Source: Leptolyngbya boryana PCC 6306 | GTDB taxonomy: Bacteria > Cyanobacteriota > Cyanobacteriia > Leptolyngbyales > Leptolyngbyaceae | Assembly (NCBI RefSeq): GCF_000353285.1 | Contig: NZ_KB731324.1 | Location: 2,126,577-2,190,576, forward strand | Length of the DNA stretch: 64,000 nucleotides | Direction of reading: 5' to 3' | Shown here: in pieces, positions 27,130-36,801 of the stretch | Position numbering within the stretch: position 1 is the first letter of the stretch | How the letters are laid out: every line of letters begins with the position of its first letter | Notes under the pieces: generated by a model | Databases searched by the model: none | The model's input: the letters and a program-made list of their open reading frames with translations, nothing else | What the model was told of the DNA's origin: nothing | Position numbers and translations under genes: made by a program

Positions 27130-28152
27130 TTATGACTGTTTTGATGCAGTGATCGTTTGATCAAAAATGCCGCCGTCTTCAAAGAATTTTTTCTGAACTT
27201 TGCCCCAGCCGCCAAAGTCCTGAATCGTTGCTAAATCCTTGACAGGCTGGAATTGTCCAGCATCTTTGCTAAAGGGACGAAATCCTAATTTGACAAACTC
27301 TGCTTGCGCTGCGGGCGTAAATAAGAACTTTGCATACGCTTCTGCGGCGTCGCGAGTTTTATTGCGATCGACATTCTTATCGACCACTGCTAAAGGAGTA
27401 TCGATCGAAATATTCACGTCTGGAACAATGTATTCGATTGGAATTCCTTTCTGCTGCGCGAGAATTACCTCATTTTCATAGTTGATCAGCGCATCTCCCT
27501 GTCCCTGTTTTGCGAAAGCATCGGTTGCTTCCCGCGCATCTCGAGCCAGGACTGCAACATTCTTAAACTCCTTCGCAACTAAGATTTTCGCTTTCGCTTC
27601 ATCATTGTTACTGCGTTTCAAGGCATCATTCCACAGCGCCATAAAATTCCAACGTGCACCTCCTGATGTTTTGGGATCAGGCGTTACCCACTTCACATCA
27701 TCGCGTGTTAGATCTTGAAAGGACTGAATATTTTTAGGATTTCCAGGTCGCACCACGATCGCGACAACTGTTCTCGCAACAATGCCTTGATTTGGAACTC
27801 TCGCTGCCCAGTCTTGACGAATCAATCCCTCTTTGACAATTCTCTCCGTGTCGGCTGCCACTGCTAAATGTGTAATATCAGCATCGAGTCCATCAATCAC
27901 AGCCCGAGTTTGAGAGCCTGATGCGCCATAGCTATAGCTGAAGATCACATCTTGACCCTTTTCTTTTTTCCACTGTTCGATGAATCTTGGAATAATGGCA
28001 TCATGTGCCGCTTTGGGAACTGCATAGCCAACCAGCGTCAGTGCCACATTCGAGCCAGCATTGCCACCACTACAGGCAGCAACCGTCATACTCAATGTCA
28101 CGCCTAGCAAAAATAGGGCGATTGATTGGATTCCAAGTCGTCGAAACTGCAT
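27130..28152 (-). CDS. sbpA: Sulfate-binding lipoprotein of the sulfate ABC transporter
   Basis: A 340-residue periplasmic substrate-binding protein. The N-terminus is a lipoprotein signal ([20 protein letters not shown]) with Cys in the lipobox. [19 protein letters not shown] and the segment around [16 protein letters not shown] are the sulfate-binding loops of the SbpA/CysP family. The first gene of an sbpA-cysT-cysW operon, it is probably induced when sulfur is scarce. A palindrome just upstream (28170-28197) is a candidate operator. Sulfate and thiosulfate cannot be separated by eye. Confidence 0.93.
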   Translation of the reverse strand: MQFRRLGIQSIALFLLGVTLSMTVAACSGGNAGSNVALTLVGYAVPKAAHDAIIPRFIEQWKKEKGQDVIFSYSYGASGSQTRAVIDGLDADITHLAVAADTERIVKEGLIRQDWAARVPNQGIVARTVVAIVVRPGNPKNIQSFQDLTRDDVKWVTPDPKTSGGARWNFMALWNDALKRSNNDEAKAKILVAKEFKNVAVLARDAREATDAFAKQGQGDALINYENEVILAQQKGIPIEYIVPDVNISIDTPLAVVDKNVDRNKTRDAAEAYAKFLFTPAAQAEFVKLGFRPFSKDAGQFQPVKDLATIQDFGGWGKVQKKFFEDGGIFDQTITASKQS

Positions 28153-28169
28153 CGTGCTCTCCCTGCCTT

Positions 28170-28197
28170 TTACGGTTGATCACAGGTGTTACCGTAA
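28170..28197. promoter_or_regulatory. Candidate operator upstream of the sulfate transport operon
   Basis: TTACGGT (28170-28176) and ACCGTAA (28191-28197) form a 7-bp inverted repeat with a 14-base spacer. It starts 18 bp before the sbpA ATG on the minus strand, so it is in the leader or core promoter. The dyad spacing would fit a dimeric regulator such as CysR, but no regulator gene is in the window. Confidence 0.35.
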
Positions 28198-28337
28198 TTA
28201 GGCGATCCCTATCCTATCGGGGAATGAGCGCGATCGCAATAGAATTCCTCATTTTCTGACCGGAATATGCGGGATTAGATATAAATCGAGTTTGAACTGT
28301 TATCTTGGCGGAAGATGATGTCTTTTCAGGAATAAGT

Positions 28338-28844
28338 ATGCTCAAGCTCAACTTCCGATGGCTAGCGGCTCTTTTTGTGAGTTGTGTCTTATTTATCAGT
28401 TGCGCGGCAAATTCTCAGAATATCGCAGAGCCTCCAATCCAAACTCAACGAGAACTTGCAAAAGCAGTGCTGGCTGAAGCTGGAATTGATCAAAGATACG
28501 ATCTATATCTCGGCAACAGTATTGATATGGCAATGTTTTCACCAGAACCAAGAAACTTAAAACTGATGGCATGGCTCAAATCACTCGTCGCCAAAGAAGC
28601 AGGATGGAAATTTGCTGAAACAACCTACGTGACTCAGTTAGAAGCAAATTTTTCAGCACCGGAACTCAAGGAACTCTTAGCTCTAGCAAAGCAGCCATTG
28701 ATGAAAAAACTGCTCCAGGCTGATTTAGATGCCTATGTTGCAGCAGGTGGAGAACGGCGCAAGCGATTCTTTCAAGTTTGGGATGACTACAATTACGGGA
28801 AGTTCGATATCCCCGCTGAAGTTCGCAACGATCACTCAAACTAG
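28338..28844 (+). CDS. Putative lipoprotein, hypothetical
   Basis: A 168-residue exported protein. The N-terminus (MLKLNFRWLAALFVSCVLF, then ISCAANSQ) looks like a lipoprotein signal with the acylated Cys in ISCAA, though Phe at -3 is not ideal. The mature part is helical: TQRELAKAVLAEAGIDQRYD and PELKELLALAKQPLMKKLLQ recall the DUF2059 type. I chose the ATG at 28338 after a CAGGA ribosome site rather than the codon at 28305. It is divergent from the sulfate operon and convergent with the ZIP transporter gene. No function can be assigned. Confidence 0.65.
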   Translation: MLKLNFRWLAALFVSCVLFISCAANSQNIAEPPIQTQRELAKAVLAEAGIDQRYDLYLGNSIDMAMFSPEPRNLKLMAWLKSLVAKEAGWKFAETTYVTQLEANFSAPELKELLALAKQPLMKKLLQADLDAYVAAGGERRKRFFQVWDDYNYGKFDIPAEVRNDHSN

Positions 28845-28891
28845 CGCAACTCACAGTTATGACTTGCAAGTCAACCCTATTGCCTACAGCA

Positions 28892-29647
28892 TTAACCTCC
28901 AAGCTTACTCAGAACGAATGCAGCGAGAAATCCGCACACTGTAATTAGTCCTGCGAAATCATGTGTGTATTCAAACGCCTCAGGAATCATCGTATCTGCA
29001 ATCATGGCGAGAATGGCTCCTGCTGCAATTGCATCCGTCGCTGCGATAATCTCCGTGGAAACGTGGCTAAACACAACATAGCCAAATAATGCAGCAATGC
29101 CTGATGAGATCGCAATCAAGCTCCAAATTCCGAAAATATATTTGAGCGATCGACCCGCTTGCTTCATGCCCGCAGCGCTGGACAATCCTTCAGGAACATT
29201 CGATAAAAACACGGCTGCTACCGTCACCCAACTCACCACACCCCCACCGAGCATACTCACACCAATCACGATCGATTCAGGAATACCGTCGAGTAGCGCG
29301 CCGACTGCGATCGCGGCTCCGCTGCCCGAATTATCCGCTTCACTCGGTTGCTTTTGCCCAGACCGCTTGCGATGTTTTGCCCCTTGAGTCGAGAGAAACC
29401 AATTGGCTAAGGTGTAAACGGTAGCTCCGCTGATAAAGCCGATCGCAGTTGAATCAAATCCACCGCGCTGAAAGGCTTTGTCCATCAATTCAAAAGACAA
29501 CGCTGAAATCAGTACTCCAGCACCAAACGCCATAATTGCAGCGATGAGGCGTTGGGGTAATCGGGCAAAATAACCTACTGCCGCTCCTAAAACAAGCGCT
29601 GAACCGCCAAGTAAGCCCCATAAGCCTGCAATGAACCAAGAAGGCAT
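28892..29647 (-). CDS. ZIP-family metal transporter
   Basis: A 251-residue polytopic membrane protein for divalent metals (probably zinc). The N-terminus is FIAGLWGLLGGSALVLGAAV, a transmembrane helix. Next comes AAIMAFGAGVLISALSFELM, then a hydrophilic loop with basic residues between helices 3 and 4 (HRKRSGQKQ). The core helices hold GALLDGIPESIVIGVS, whose DGIPE replaces the usual HNxPEG, and VFLSNVPEGLSSAAG. These NVPEG/DGIPE motifs are the metal-binding helices of the GufA/ZupT-like group. It is preceded by a possible 28-residue ORF. Confidence 0.88.
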   Translation of the reverse strand: MPSWFIAGLWGLLGGSALVLGAAVGYFARLPQRLIAAIMAFGAGVLISALSFELMDKAFQRGGFDSTAIGFISGATVYTLANWFLSTQGAKHRKRSGQKQPSEADNSGSGAAIAVGALLDGIPESIVIGVSMLGGGVVSWVTVAAVFLSNVPEGLSSAAGMKQAGRSLKYIFGIWSLIAISSGIAALFGYVVFSHVSTEIIAATDAIAAGAILAMIADTMIPEAFEYTHDFAGLITVCGFLAAFVLSKLGG

Positions 29648-29658
29648 GGTTCTCTCAC

Positions 29659-29745
29659 TTAGAATTGATTGTTTTCTAATAAGCGTGCTAGAAAAGCACT
29701 ACTGATTGCGCCATAACCCACGATTAATAAGAGTCCAGTTAACAT
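29659..29745 (-). CDS. Possible 28-residue membrane peptide
   Basis: An ATG-to-TAA frame of 28 codons reads MLTGLLLIVGYGAISSAFLA and then RLLENNQF: one hydrophobic helix with a short charged end. This is the size and shape of small photosynthetic-complex subunits (for example PetL or PsbX-like), but I do not recognise it as any of them. No good Shine-Dalgarno precedes the ATG. It sits 11 bp upstream of the ZIP gene and is read in the same direction. Chance is a real alternative. Confidence 0.35.
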   Translation of the reverse strand: MLTGLLLIVGYGAISSAFLARLLENNQF

Positions 29746-29837
29746 AAGGTTCGCCCCTAATGCTTAGAATAGCTACACTTTAGAGCGACGAATTAACAAT
29801 GACTTCCTCACTGGGATATTATCCGATCGAGAGAGTT

Positions 29838-30770
29838 CTATGTCCGAAGCTGAAGAACAGCCTTACCTAGAAATCGCCGATCAGTTAGTTGCTGGGCGAC
29901 TTGAGCAACCTCTTGCCATGAAGCTTCTAAATCGATGTGAGGCTTCAGTAAGCCTTGTTCCACGAGTTTGACTAGGCGCGTCAGTCCAGCAGCAGCAGTT
30001 TGCTTGGTCAGTTCATGAAACAGAATAAACCCATACAGACTCAAGCCACCTTTGCCATAGAATTTGGAGACGTTGAAAGTTACTTCTGACCCTGCTGTCG
30101 CTCCGAAGGTTACGCAGGTTCCATCGAGTGCAAGGTTTTCTAGCACACCTGGTAATACGTCTCCGCCCACAGAATCGAGGGCAAGATCATAAGGCGCAAA
30201 CTGATCAAATCGATTGCCAACAATCACTTGATGCGCTTTGGCGGTTTTGACAAATTCTACTAACTCAGAGCGACGCACTTGAGCCGTGACGATCGCGCCT
30301 GCTGCTGCCGCAAGTTGACAGGCAAAATATCCGACTCCACCCGATGCACCCGTAATTAGAACCGAACGATCGAGTAAACTCCCACCTTTCTCCAACGCTA
30401 ACAATGCGGTCAATCCTGCCACAGGTAGCGTCGCGGCAGTTTTAAAATCAACCGAATCTGGTAAAGCCGCGATCGCATCCGTCGAAACGGCAACTTCTTC
30501 TGCCCAAGCTCCCCCGCTCAAAAATCCTACAACCCGAGTTCCAACCGGAAATCCAGAGCCATCAGCGGCAGCGACTGAAATCGTTCCGGCAAAGTCCCAA
30601 CCGGGTCGCCAACCTGCTGCTGCACTCAGCGATCGTCGAACTTCACCGCGATTCAGCGAAATGGCAGCAACTTCAACAATTGCTTGATTCGGCAAGGCTG
30701 AAGGGGGATCAACTAATGCGATCGCTAAGCGTCCAGGTACATCTGGGTCAACAACAACGGCTCGAATCAT
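29838..30770 (-). CDS. MDR-family NAD(P)H:quinone oxidoreductase-like protein
   Basis: A 310-residue medium-chain dehydrogenase of the zinc-free quinone-oxidoreductase branch. MIRAVVVDPDVPGRLAI starts the catalytic domain at the ATG at 30770; an in-frame codon at 30782 adds four residues. AISLNRGEVRRSL, WRPGWDFAG and FPVGTRVVGFL mark the GroES-like domain. The cofactor motif is LITGASGGVGYFACQLA, and LALDSVGGDVL follows. No zinc ligands are visible. It probably reduces quinones or alkenals with NADPH. The substrate is unknown. It lies 41 bp downstream of the Ser/Thr kinase gene on the same strand. Confidence 0.88.
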   Translation of the reverse strand: MIRAVVVDPDVPGRLAIALVDPPSALPNQAIVEVAAISLNRGEVRRSLSAAAGWRPGWDFAGTISVAAADGSGFPVGTRVVGFLSGGAWAEEVAVSTDAIAALPDSVDFKTAATLPVAGLTALLALEKGGSLLDRSVLITGASGGVGYFACQLAAAAGAIVTAQVRRSELVEFVKTAKAHQVIVGNRFDQFAPYDLALDSVGGDVLPGVLENLALDGTCVTFGATAGSEVTFNVSKFYGKGGLSLYGFILFHELTKQTAAAGLTRLVKLVEQGLLKPHIDLEASWQEVAQVAQQLTDRRFLGKAVLQLRT

Positions 30771-30811
30771 ATCTGTACCCATGCACTTTTTCGACGATCA
30801 GTTTATCAGAT

Positions 30812-32482
30812 TCACATCCCCACAAAATCCTCCCGCACCCAACCTCTTGCCTTAGAAGCTGGAAATTCAACGAAATACCAGGTTCTATTATCCTCGCCCA
30901 GCGTTTGCTCCAAGACAACGACTCGATCCCCAACTAATCCATAGCTTGGCGCACTCGCAGTAGTCGAAGGTGCAGAACGGATATTCACACGACTTCCAAT
31001 CGTTTCGCCTAGCAATCGTCCCTCACGAGGAAATTGGGAAATTTCAGATGGATCATTGATGGAATCGGTTTGTTCTGCTTGAATCCAGCCCTCCGCACCT
31101 GACGGAAACTTCACATAGTACCAAAGCTCTTGAGTATCATTTTCTGTCAGTCGGGTAGCAATTACTTGATCACCTGTCAGACCGTAATGGGGGGAATTCG
31201 ATCGCGTAGAAGGCTGAGCATAAACTTTTACCTGTCCTCCAGCAATTCCTTTAAGAACCAGCGGCACAGAAATCACTTCCCCGGGTGGATTATTGTCCGT
31301 TGGAGAGGGTTTAGGATTGCTAGAAGTAATAGGACTCGGCTCAGGAGAAGCAGTGCGAACCCGAGGACTTTCAACCGGCGATGGGGATGGGCTTGCTTCC
31401 GTGAAAGGCTTCCCGGTTGGGTTAGGACTCGCAATCGTAGATCGAACAATGGGCGGCAGAGTGAGAACATGAGGATCACGACTAAGGAAAAAGCTCACTG
31501 TTCCAACGGCTGCAAGTAATCCACCGCCAACAATTCCAGCCGTGATCAGTTTTGAGCGATCGGGTTGAGTCGATGAAGCAGACACCACACTCGATGAATT
31601 CGAGGCGAGCATGACAGTGCCGACCTCAGTGCTAGCTTGATGAATCTGAGTCGAAGGGACGGTAGACGTTGGAGATTCTAGGACAGCTCGAAGTTGAGCC
31701 GCACTCGCATATCGATCGCGTGGATGCGAGTGCACCATTTTGGTTAAAATTGCCGCAAATTCAGGGCTTAACTGAGGTGCGTTCTGCTGCCATAAAATTT
31801 CTCCAGTTTGCGGATCGGTTTCTAACAGTTGAGGCGATCGACCTGTGATCAGATAGATTGCAGTCAATCCTAAACTGTAAAGATCACTTGAGGGAATGGG
31901 TCTACCTGCGGCTTGTTCAGAGGGCATATAGCCTGGTGTGCCAATCACGATCGAACTGGTAGGATTTCCTCTCGAATTAAACACCGTGCCCATTGTTTCG
32001 CGAACCGCTCCATAGTCAATCAGCACTGGCTCCTGATTAGAATTTCGCAGAATGATATTTTCAGGTTTGATATCGCGGTGAATCATGCCCTGAGCGTGGA
32101 TAAATTCCAGCACAGGTAAAAGATCGAGCAAGATCTTACGGACAGAATTTTCGGTGAACAGTGCTTTGCGATCGACGAGTTGTTCTAACGTTTCGCCTTC
32201 AATCCATTCTTGTACGAGATAAAACTGCCCCGCATCATTGAAATAGGCGTAGAGTCTAGGAATTTGGAGATGATTTTCGCCTAGTTTTTCTAAAATCGCA
32301 GCTTCTCGCTGAAATCGGTCTTGAATCACTTGATAAACGCCTGCTTCAGTCGTGACAGGCTTGAGTTGTTTAATCACACAAATCCGTCTAGAGGGCATTT
32401 GGGTGTCTTCTGCTAAGAAGGTCTGACCAAATCCTCCTTCGCCTAACGTTCGTAAGATCTGATATCGATTCGCAAGCAGCAT
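30812..32482 (-). CDS. Serine/threonine protein kinase with two bacterial SH3 domains
   Basis: A 556-residue Hanks-type kinase. The P-loop is [14 protein letters not shown] (about 13-26) and the catalytic loop is [13 protein letters not shown]. The Mg motif is DYGAVRE (DYG for DFG), common in cyanobacterial Pkn kinases. After the kinase domain comes a transmembrane helix ([17 protein letters not shown]), a Pro/Ser-rich linker and two SH3b domains ([17 protein letters not shown] and [18 protein letters not shown]), probably periplasmic. The start is the ATG at 32482; the codon at 32488 is a TTG. It may sense the cell wall, an inference from SH3b domains. It is divergent from tatC. Confidence 0.92.
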   Translation of the reverse strand: MLLANRYQILRTLGEGGFGQTFLAEDTQMPSRRICVIKQLKPVTTEAGVYQVIQDRFQREAAILEKLGENHLQIPRLYAYFNDAGQFYLVQEWIEGETLEQLVDRKALFTENSVRKILLDLLPVLEFIHAQGMIHRDIKPENIILRNSNQEPVLIDYGAVRETMGTVFNSRGNPTSSIVIGTPGYMPSEQAAGRPIPSSDLYSLGLTAIYLITGRSPQLLETDPQTGEILWQQNAPQLSPEFAAILTKMVHSHPRDRYASAAQLRAVLESPTSTVPSTQIHQASTEVGTVMLASNSSSVVSASSTQPDRSKLITAGIVGGGLLAAVGTVSFFLSRDPHVLTLPPIVRSTIASPNPTGKPFTEASPSPSPVESPRVRTASPEPSPITSSNPKPSPTDNNPPGEVISVPLVLKGIAGGQVKVYAQPSTRSNSPHYGLTGDQVIATRLTENDTQELWYYVKFPSGAEGWIQAEQTDSINDPSEISQFPREGRLLGETIGSRVNIRSAPSTTASAPSYGLVGDRVVVLEQTLGEDNRTWYFVEFPASKARGWVREDFVGM

Positions 32483-32621
32483 TGTCAAGTTTTTAAGGGA
32501 GTTGAAGAACCTAGACCCTGATGTGGAGACATTTTCCCAACTATATCAACAGAAGCCAGTTTGTCTCTATGCCTCTCCTCGATACAATGAGTACAACCCA
32601 TCGGACAGAAAGATAGAATCC

Positions 32622-33434
32622 ATGACTGCTCCCTCGGAACTCGAAACGACTCAATCCACCGATATCACTTCAGATACGGCGAAGGATCTCGCGCCTGCTG
32701 ATCCACCGACCCTAGCAGATGATGGAGACATTCTCGATGATGTTGAGATGTCGCTGTTTGATCATTTAGAAGAATTGCGGCAGCGAATTTTTTATTCGTT
32801 AATCGCGATCGTCGTTTGCATTATTGGGTGTTTTGTCTATGTCAAACCGCTGGTGCAATTCTTGGAAGTGCCAGCCGTTGGGGTGAAATTCCTCCAGCTT
32901 GCGCCCGGAGAATATTTCTTTGTTTCGATGAAGGTGGCGGGATATAGCGGTCTGGTGCTGGCTGCACCGATGATTTTGTATCAGATTGTCGCGTTTGTGC
33001 TGCCGGGGCTGACACGCCGAGAGAAACGGTTTTTAGCGCCCGTGATCTTTGGGTCAAGTATTTTATTTCTGGCAGGATTGGCATTTGCTTATGCGTTGCT
33101 GATTCCGGCAGCGTTGAATTTCTTTATCTCTTACGGTGCGGAAGTGGTTGAGCAGGCTTGGTCAATCGATCGCTATTTTGAGTTTGTGTTGCTTTTGATG
33201 TTTAGTACTGGATTGGCGTTTCAAATTCCAGTTGTGCAGGCATTGTTGGGATTCTTGGGAATTGTTTCTTCTCAAACGATGCTGTCAGGATGGAAATATG
33301 TGCTGTTAGGTTCAGCGATTTTGGGTGCAGTGATTACGCCTTCAACTGATCCATTGACGCAGAGTTTATTAGGTGGAGCGGTTTTGGGCTTGTATTTTGG
33401 TGGAATTGGCTTGGTGAAACTGTTAGGCAAGTAA
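32622..33434 (+). CDS. tatC: Twin-arginine translocase subunit TatC
   Basis: A 270-residue core subunit of the Tat pathway, which exports folded proteins across plasma and thylakoid membranes. The typical N-terminus [20 protein letters not shown] follows an acidic extension (DILDDVE). Six transmembrane helices follow. [19 protein letters not shown] contains the conserved Tat periplasmic loop, and [13 protein letters not shown] is the first cytoplasmic loop. The ATG at 32622 is preferred; a frame open from 32502 would add 40 unlike residues. No tatA is nearby. It is convergent with the dual-ATPase gene, with a shared terminator. Confidence 0.95.
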   Translation: MTAPSELETTQSTDITSDTAKDLAPADPPTLADDGDILDDVEMSLFDHLEELRQRIFYSLIAIVVCIIGCFVYVKPLVQFLEVPAVGVKFLQLAPGEYFFVSMKVAGYSGLVLAAPMILYQIVAFVLPGLTRREKRFLAPVIFGSSILFLAGLAFAYALLIPAALNFFISYGAEVVEQAWSIDRYFEFVLLLMFSTGLAFQIPVVQALLGFLGIVSSQTMLSGWKYVLLGSAILGAVITPSTDPLTQSLLGGAVLGLYFGGIGLVKLLGK

Positions 33435-33446
33435 TTGCATTCAACA

Positions 33447-33480
33447 CAAAAGCGGCAAACGATTCAGTTTGCCGCTTTTG
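33447..33480. terminator. Bidirectional rho-independent terminator
   Basis: CAAAAGCGGCAAAC (33447-33460) and GTTTGCCGCTTTTG (33467-33480) form a perfect 14-bp stem with a 6-base loop. T-rich sequence follows on both strands. It ends tatC (plus) and the ABC ATPase gene (minus). Confidence 0.9.
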
Positions 33481-33493
33481 TTTTAAGCGAGGA

Positions 33494-35377
33494 TTATGCC
33501 GATCGAGATTGCTGACGTTGCTGAATGCGATCGATTGAACCGACTGGAATTGCAGAAATTAATTGCCGTGTGTAAGGGGTTTGCGGTTTGGAGTAGATTG
33601 TATCGGCTGTACCAATTTCTTCGATCTTGCCGCGATTCATCACGATAATGCGATCGCTCATGAACTTGACTACACTCAAGTCGTGTGAAATGAAAATGTA
33701 AGTCAAGCCGAATTCTGCCTGCAATTCCTTTAATAGGTTGAGCACTTGTGCCTGCACAGAAACATCGAGCGCAGAGACAGACTCATCGCAAATAATGAAT
33801 TTAGGATTCAGGGCAAGCGATCGCGCAATACAAATCCGCTGCCGCTGACCGCCTGAGAATTCATGCGGATAGCGTCGCATCCATTTGGGGTCAAGTCCAA
33901 CTCGCTGTAAAAGATATTCGGCGCGCTCTCGATACTGCTTGCGATTGCCTCGACCATAAATCACCAAAGGCTCCATCACCGCATCCCCAATATTCATCCG
34001 CGGATCGAGGGAGCTAAATGGATTTTGGAAAATAATTTGGGCTTCTCGGCGCAGTTGACGCAATTGAGATTTTGACAGCTTGAGAATGTCTTGATCCTCA
34101 AAAAAGATCTTGCCTTGCTTCGGTTCGATCAATCTCAGCAACGTTCGTGCCAAGGTGGATTTGCCACAGCCCGATTCACCCACTAATCCCAGGGTTTCCC
34201 CAGGATAGACATCGAATGAAACATCATTCACTGCCATGAGATATCGCTTGGTCTGTCCAAACACGCCACGAACTGGAAAGGCGACTTGCAAATTTTGTAC
34301 GGAAACGAGCGGAGCATGTTTCTGGAGGTCTTGCAGTCTTTGATCGAGTTCTGCTTCGCTGACTTCTTGAGCTTCCGCTAGAACTGCCTGAACATCTTGT
34401 TTTTTTGCCTGGATCAATTTTTCACCCGTTGGCAACATGGAGACTTCCATGAAATCTGAAACTGTGGGCAGGAATCTCAACCGTCGATGAGGCTGTGGGC
34501 GGCAAGTCAACAATCCGCGCGTGTAAGGATGTTTGGGATTGGAGAAAATTTCTAGAACCGAACCATATTCGACGATTTTGCCTTCGTACATCACCGCCAC
34601 GTCATCCGCGATTTCTGCAATCAAGCCTAAATCATGCGTGATGAACATCATTGCCATTCCCCGACGATCGCGCAGTTCTCGCAGCAGATCCAAAATCGTT
34701 GCCTGCACCGTTACATCCAATGCAGTCGTCGGTTCATCTGCAATCAGCAGGGTTGGGTTACACGCGATCGCCATTGCAATCATGATCCGCTGCAACTGTC
34801 CGCCGGAAAGTTCGTGCGGATAGCGATCGAGCATTGAGGTTTTTTGGCGATTTAGTTCTGCATCGATTTCTGAATCCGAAATTGATTGCTCTTCTAAAAT
34901 TCGCCGCTTCATTTCGTCATCGGGCGGCAATACGCGGACTTCTTGCAGCAGTGCAGCCGCACGACGACGGGCTTCGGATTGAGAAATATCTTCATGCTGC
35001 CGAATAGCTTCGACGAGCTGAAAACCGCATGTGTAAACCGGATTCAGCGAAGTCATCGGTTCTTGGAAGATCATCGAGATCTGCTCACCCCGATACTTCT
35101 GGATCTGTTTTTCGGGAACCGTGAGTAAATCAATTGGCTCTTGGGCATCTCTCGCCTGAAACCAAATTTCGCCGCTTGTAATCCGTCCAGGGGGATTGGG
35201 AATTAATTGCATCACTGCAAGAGAAGTCACCGATTTCCCTGAGCCTGATTCGCCGACAATTCCTAAAGTGCGTCCACGTCTGACCTGAAATGAAATACTA
35301 TCAACAGCTTTGATGATTCTTTCATCGGTTTTGAATTGAACCTGCAAGTTGCGGACATTCAGGATAGTGTCGCTCAT
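33494..35377 (-). CDS. Dual ATP-binding protein of a peptide/oligopeptide-type ABC importer
   Basis: A 627-residue protein with two ABC ATPase domains in tandem, like a fused DppD-DppF or GsiA. The first (about 1-290) has Walker [15 protein letters not shown], the signature [13 protein letters not shown] and Walker [13 protein letters not shown]. The second (about 360-610) has [27 protein letters not shown] and [11 protein letters not shown]. Both show complete motifs. Such proteins energise uptake of peptides, glutathione or metals. Permease and binding-protein genes are not beside it, so its partners must lie elsewhere. Confidence 0.93.
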   Translation of the reverse strand: MSDTILNVRNLQVQFKTDERIIKAVDSISFQVRRGRTLGIVGESGSGKSVTSLAVMQLIPNPPGRITSGEIWFQARDAQEPIDLLTVPEKQIQKYRGEQISMIFQEPMTSLNPVYTCGFQLVEAIRQHEDISQSEARRRAAALLQEVRVLPPDDEMKRRILEEQSISDSEIDAELNRQKTSMLDRYPHELSGGQLQRIMIAMAIACNPTLLIADEPTTALDVTVQATILDLLRELRDRRGMAMMFITHDLGLIAEIADDVAVMYEGKIVEYGSVLEIFSNPKHPYTRGLLTCRPQPHRRLRFLPTVSDFMEVSMLPTGEKLIQAKKQDVQAVLAEAQEVSEAELDQRLQDLQKHAPLVSVQNLQVAFPVRGVFGQTKRYLMAVNDVSFDVYPGETLGLVGESGCGKSTLARTLLRLIEPKQGKIFFEDQDILKLSKSQLRQLRREAQIIFQNPFSSLDPRMNIGDAVMEPLVIYGRGNRKQYRERAEYLLQRVGLDPKWMRRYPHEFSGGQRQRICIARSLALNPKFIICDESVSALDVSVQAQVLNLLKELQAEFGLTYIFISHDLSVVKFMSDRIIVMNRGKIEEIGTADTIYSKPQTPYTRQLISAIPVGSIDRIQQRQQSRSA

Positions 35378-35455
35378 GAGAATCGGTGCACTCTAGAGAA
35401 GATTAATGATGTGATTTTAACAACGCGATCGCCGTTTGGAAGGTTCCAAGTGCAA

Positions 35456-36412
35456 CTAAAGCATGGAAAGTTCGCCCGCGACATCGAGTCGCTTATATTG
35501 TCCGATCGTGATGTACTTCTCAGAGAGATTTTCCGCAATGGCAGGGGTAATCCACCCCATTTGGCGCAAAACGTGAATGGCGATCGCGTATTTGGCGCGT
35601 TTTGCACCGTCCATCACCTTAATCGCCAGCCCCATGCCTTCCCCGACTCGCCCAATACACTGAATGCCTTCCGCACCCGATTTGCTGACGAGTTCGCCTT
35701 CACTCAGCCGCATTAATTCGGTGTCAAACTCGCCTTCTCCCGCCACCAAGGTTGGATGATGAGTCATGGCTCTGACAATGCGTTCCATGTCGAGATTTCC
35801 GCCAGAAGCAAGCTGACCATAGAGCCAAGCCAGTTGGCGAAGCTGCATAAAATAAGTCGGTGCGCCACAGTCGTCACGGGCAGGAATGAATTCTTCGGCA
35901 GGATTTTTGAGAAATTCTGCGAGCTTACTCAGAATCAGTTGCTGCACCGGATGATGGTAGTTCAGATAGTCAGTAAATGGAAAGCCTAGTTGTTGAGAGA
36001 CTGCCAACATTCCCGCATGTTTGCCTGAGCAGTTGTATTCTAGGGGGCTTTTCTTGCCAGCAGGAATAGGACATTGCAGGGCGCTCGGATCGATATCAGC
36101 ACGCCAGAGAATGTTAAAAGCTTGGCGAACTTGTTCGATCGAGCCTTTGTGCGAACTACAAATAATGGCTAAATCGCGATCGGTCAAGTTAAACCGCTCC
36201 AATGTGCCAGATGCAGTCACAGCAATGGCTTGAAACGGTTTGAGTGCGGATCGAGCAAATGTGGCGGTTTCAGGATTGCCCGCGCATAGGAGCAATCGAC
36301 CGCGATCGTCACAAATGACCGCTTGAGCATGATGTACGGATTCGGTGATCCCTTCGCGCAGTAACCGGACTTCGAGTTCTGCGGTAGTTTGAATTTTTCT
36401 TCCCCTTGTCAT
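35456..36412 (-). CDS. Asparaginase II-family protein
   Basis: A 318-residue protein of the asparaginase II family (PF06089 type), distinct from classic bacterial asparaginases. The start is the ATG at 36412 (MTRGRKIQTTAELEVRLLRE); the frame extends 9 codons to a TTG. Conserved blocks are FARSALKPFQAIAV, ICSSHKGSIEQV, YNCSGKHAGMLAVSQQLGF and PARDDCGAPTYFMQL. It would hydrolyse L-asparagine to aspartate and ammonia; activity in this family is less well tested. It is a single gene, divergent from hliC. Confidence 0.88.
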   Translation of the reverse strand: MTRGRKIQTTAELEVRLLREGITESVHHAQAVICDDRGRLLLCAGNPETATFARSALKPFQAIAVTASGTLERFNLTDRDLAIICSSHKGSIEQVRQAFNILWRADIDPSALQCPIPAGKKSPLEYNCSGKHAGMLAVSQQLGFPFTDYLNYHHPVQQLILSKLAEFLKNPAEEFIPARDDCGAPTYFMQLRQLAWLYGQLASGGNLDMERIVRAMTHHPTLVAGEGEFDTELMRLSEGELVSKSGAEGIQCIGRVGEGMGLAIKVMDGAKRAKYAIAIHVLRQMGWITPAIAENLSEKYITIGQYKRLDVAGELSML

Positions 36413-36544
36413 ACGTAGAAATCTAGCATATGGACTCAAATCCGATTCATGAATGTTAGGAATTGCAATGCACTCAACGACCAGATTTCTCTATACCCCC
36501 TATCTACCCGCCTCAATGATCTAGTTTGATCGATTGTCAAGAAG

Positions 36545-36562
36545 TTTAAGAAATGTTACGTT
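36545..36562 (+). promoter_or_regulatory. HLR1-like element upstream of hliC
   Basis: TTTAAGAA and GTTACGTT are separated by 2 bases, an arrangement like the HLR1 element (two KTTACAWW octamers 2 bp apart) bound by RpaB; 13 of 16 positions agree. It ends 38 bp upstream of the hliC ATG, which fits repression at the promoter. Confidence 0.4.
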
Positions 36563-36600
36563 ATGGAGAGTAATCTATCTTGAGAAAGAGGTCACGAAAG

Positions 36601-36741
36601 ATGGAGAAGAAAAGCACTTTTGGATTTACCGATTTTGCTGAGAACTGGAATGGTCGTTTGGCGATGTTAGGTCTTGCGATCGGACTTGCAACTGAGTTGA
36701 TGACTGGAAAAGGGATTTTGGCTCAGTTGGGTTTGATGTAA
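36601..36741 (+). CDS. hliC: Small high-light-inducible protein, HliC/ScpB-like
   Basis: A 46-residue single-helix protein. It reads MEKKSTFGFTDFAENWNGRL and then AMLGLAIGLATELMTGKGIL; the chlorophyll-binding E..N.R motif lies in AENWNGRLAM. Length and composition match HliC (ScpB), which pairs with HliD in chlorophyll-binding complexes that assist photosystem II assembly. A purine-rich site, AAGAGG, is 13 bases upstream. It is followed by a strong terminator. Confidence 0.9.
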   Translation: MEKKSTFGFTDFAENWNGRLAMLGLAIGLATELMTGKGILAQLGLM

Positions 36742-36772
36742 TTTTTCACGGCTAGTTTTTATCGTTACTGTG

Positions 36773-36801
36773 CCTGGGGATGTTCTGTCCCCAGGTTTTT
36801 T
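36773..36801 (+). terminator. Rho-independent terminator of hliC
   Basis: CCTGGGGA (36773-36780) pairs with TCCCCAGG (36788-36795) and is followed at once by a run of six T. It ends the hliC transcript. The T-run reaches the last codon of the convergent GldG-like gene. Confidence 0.9.
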
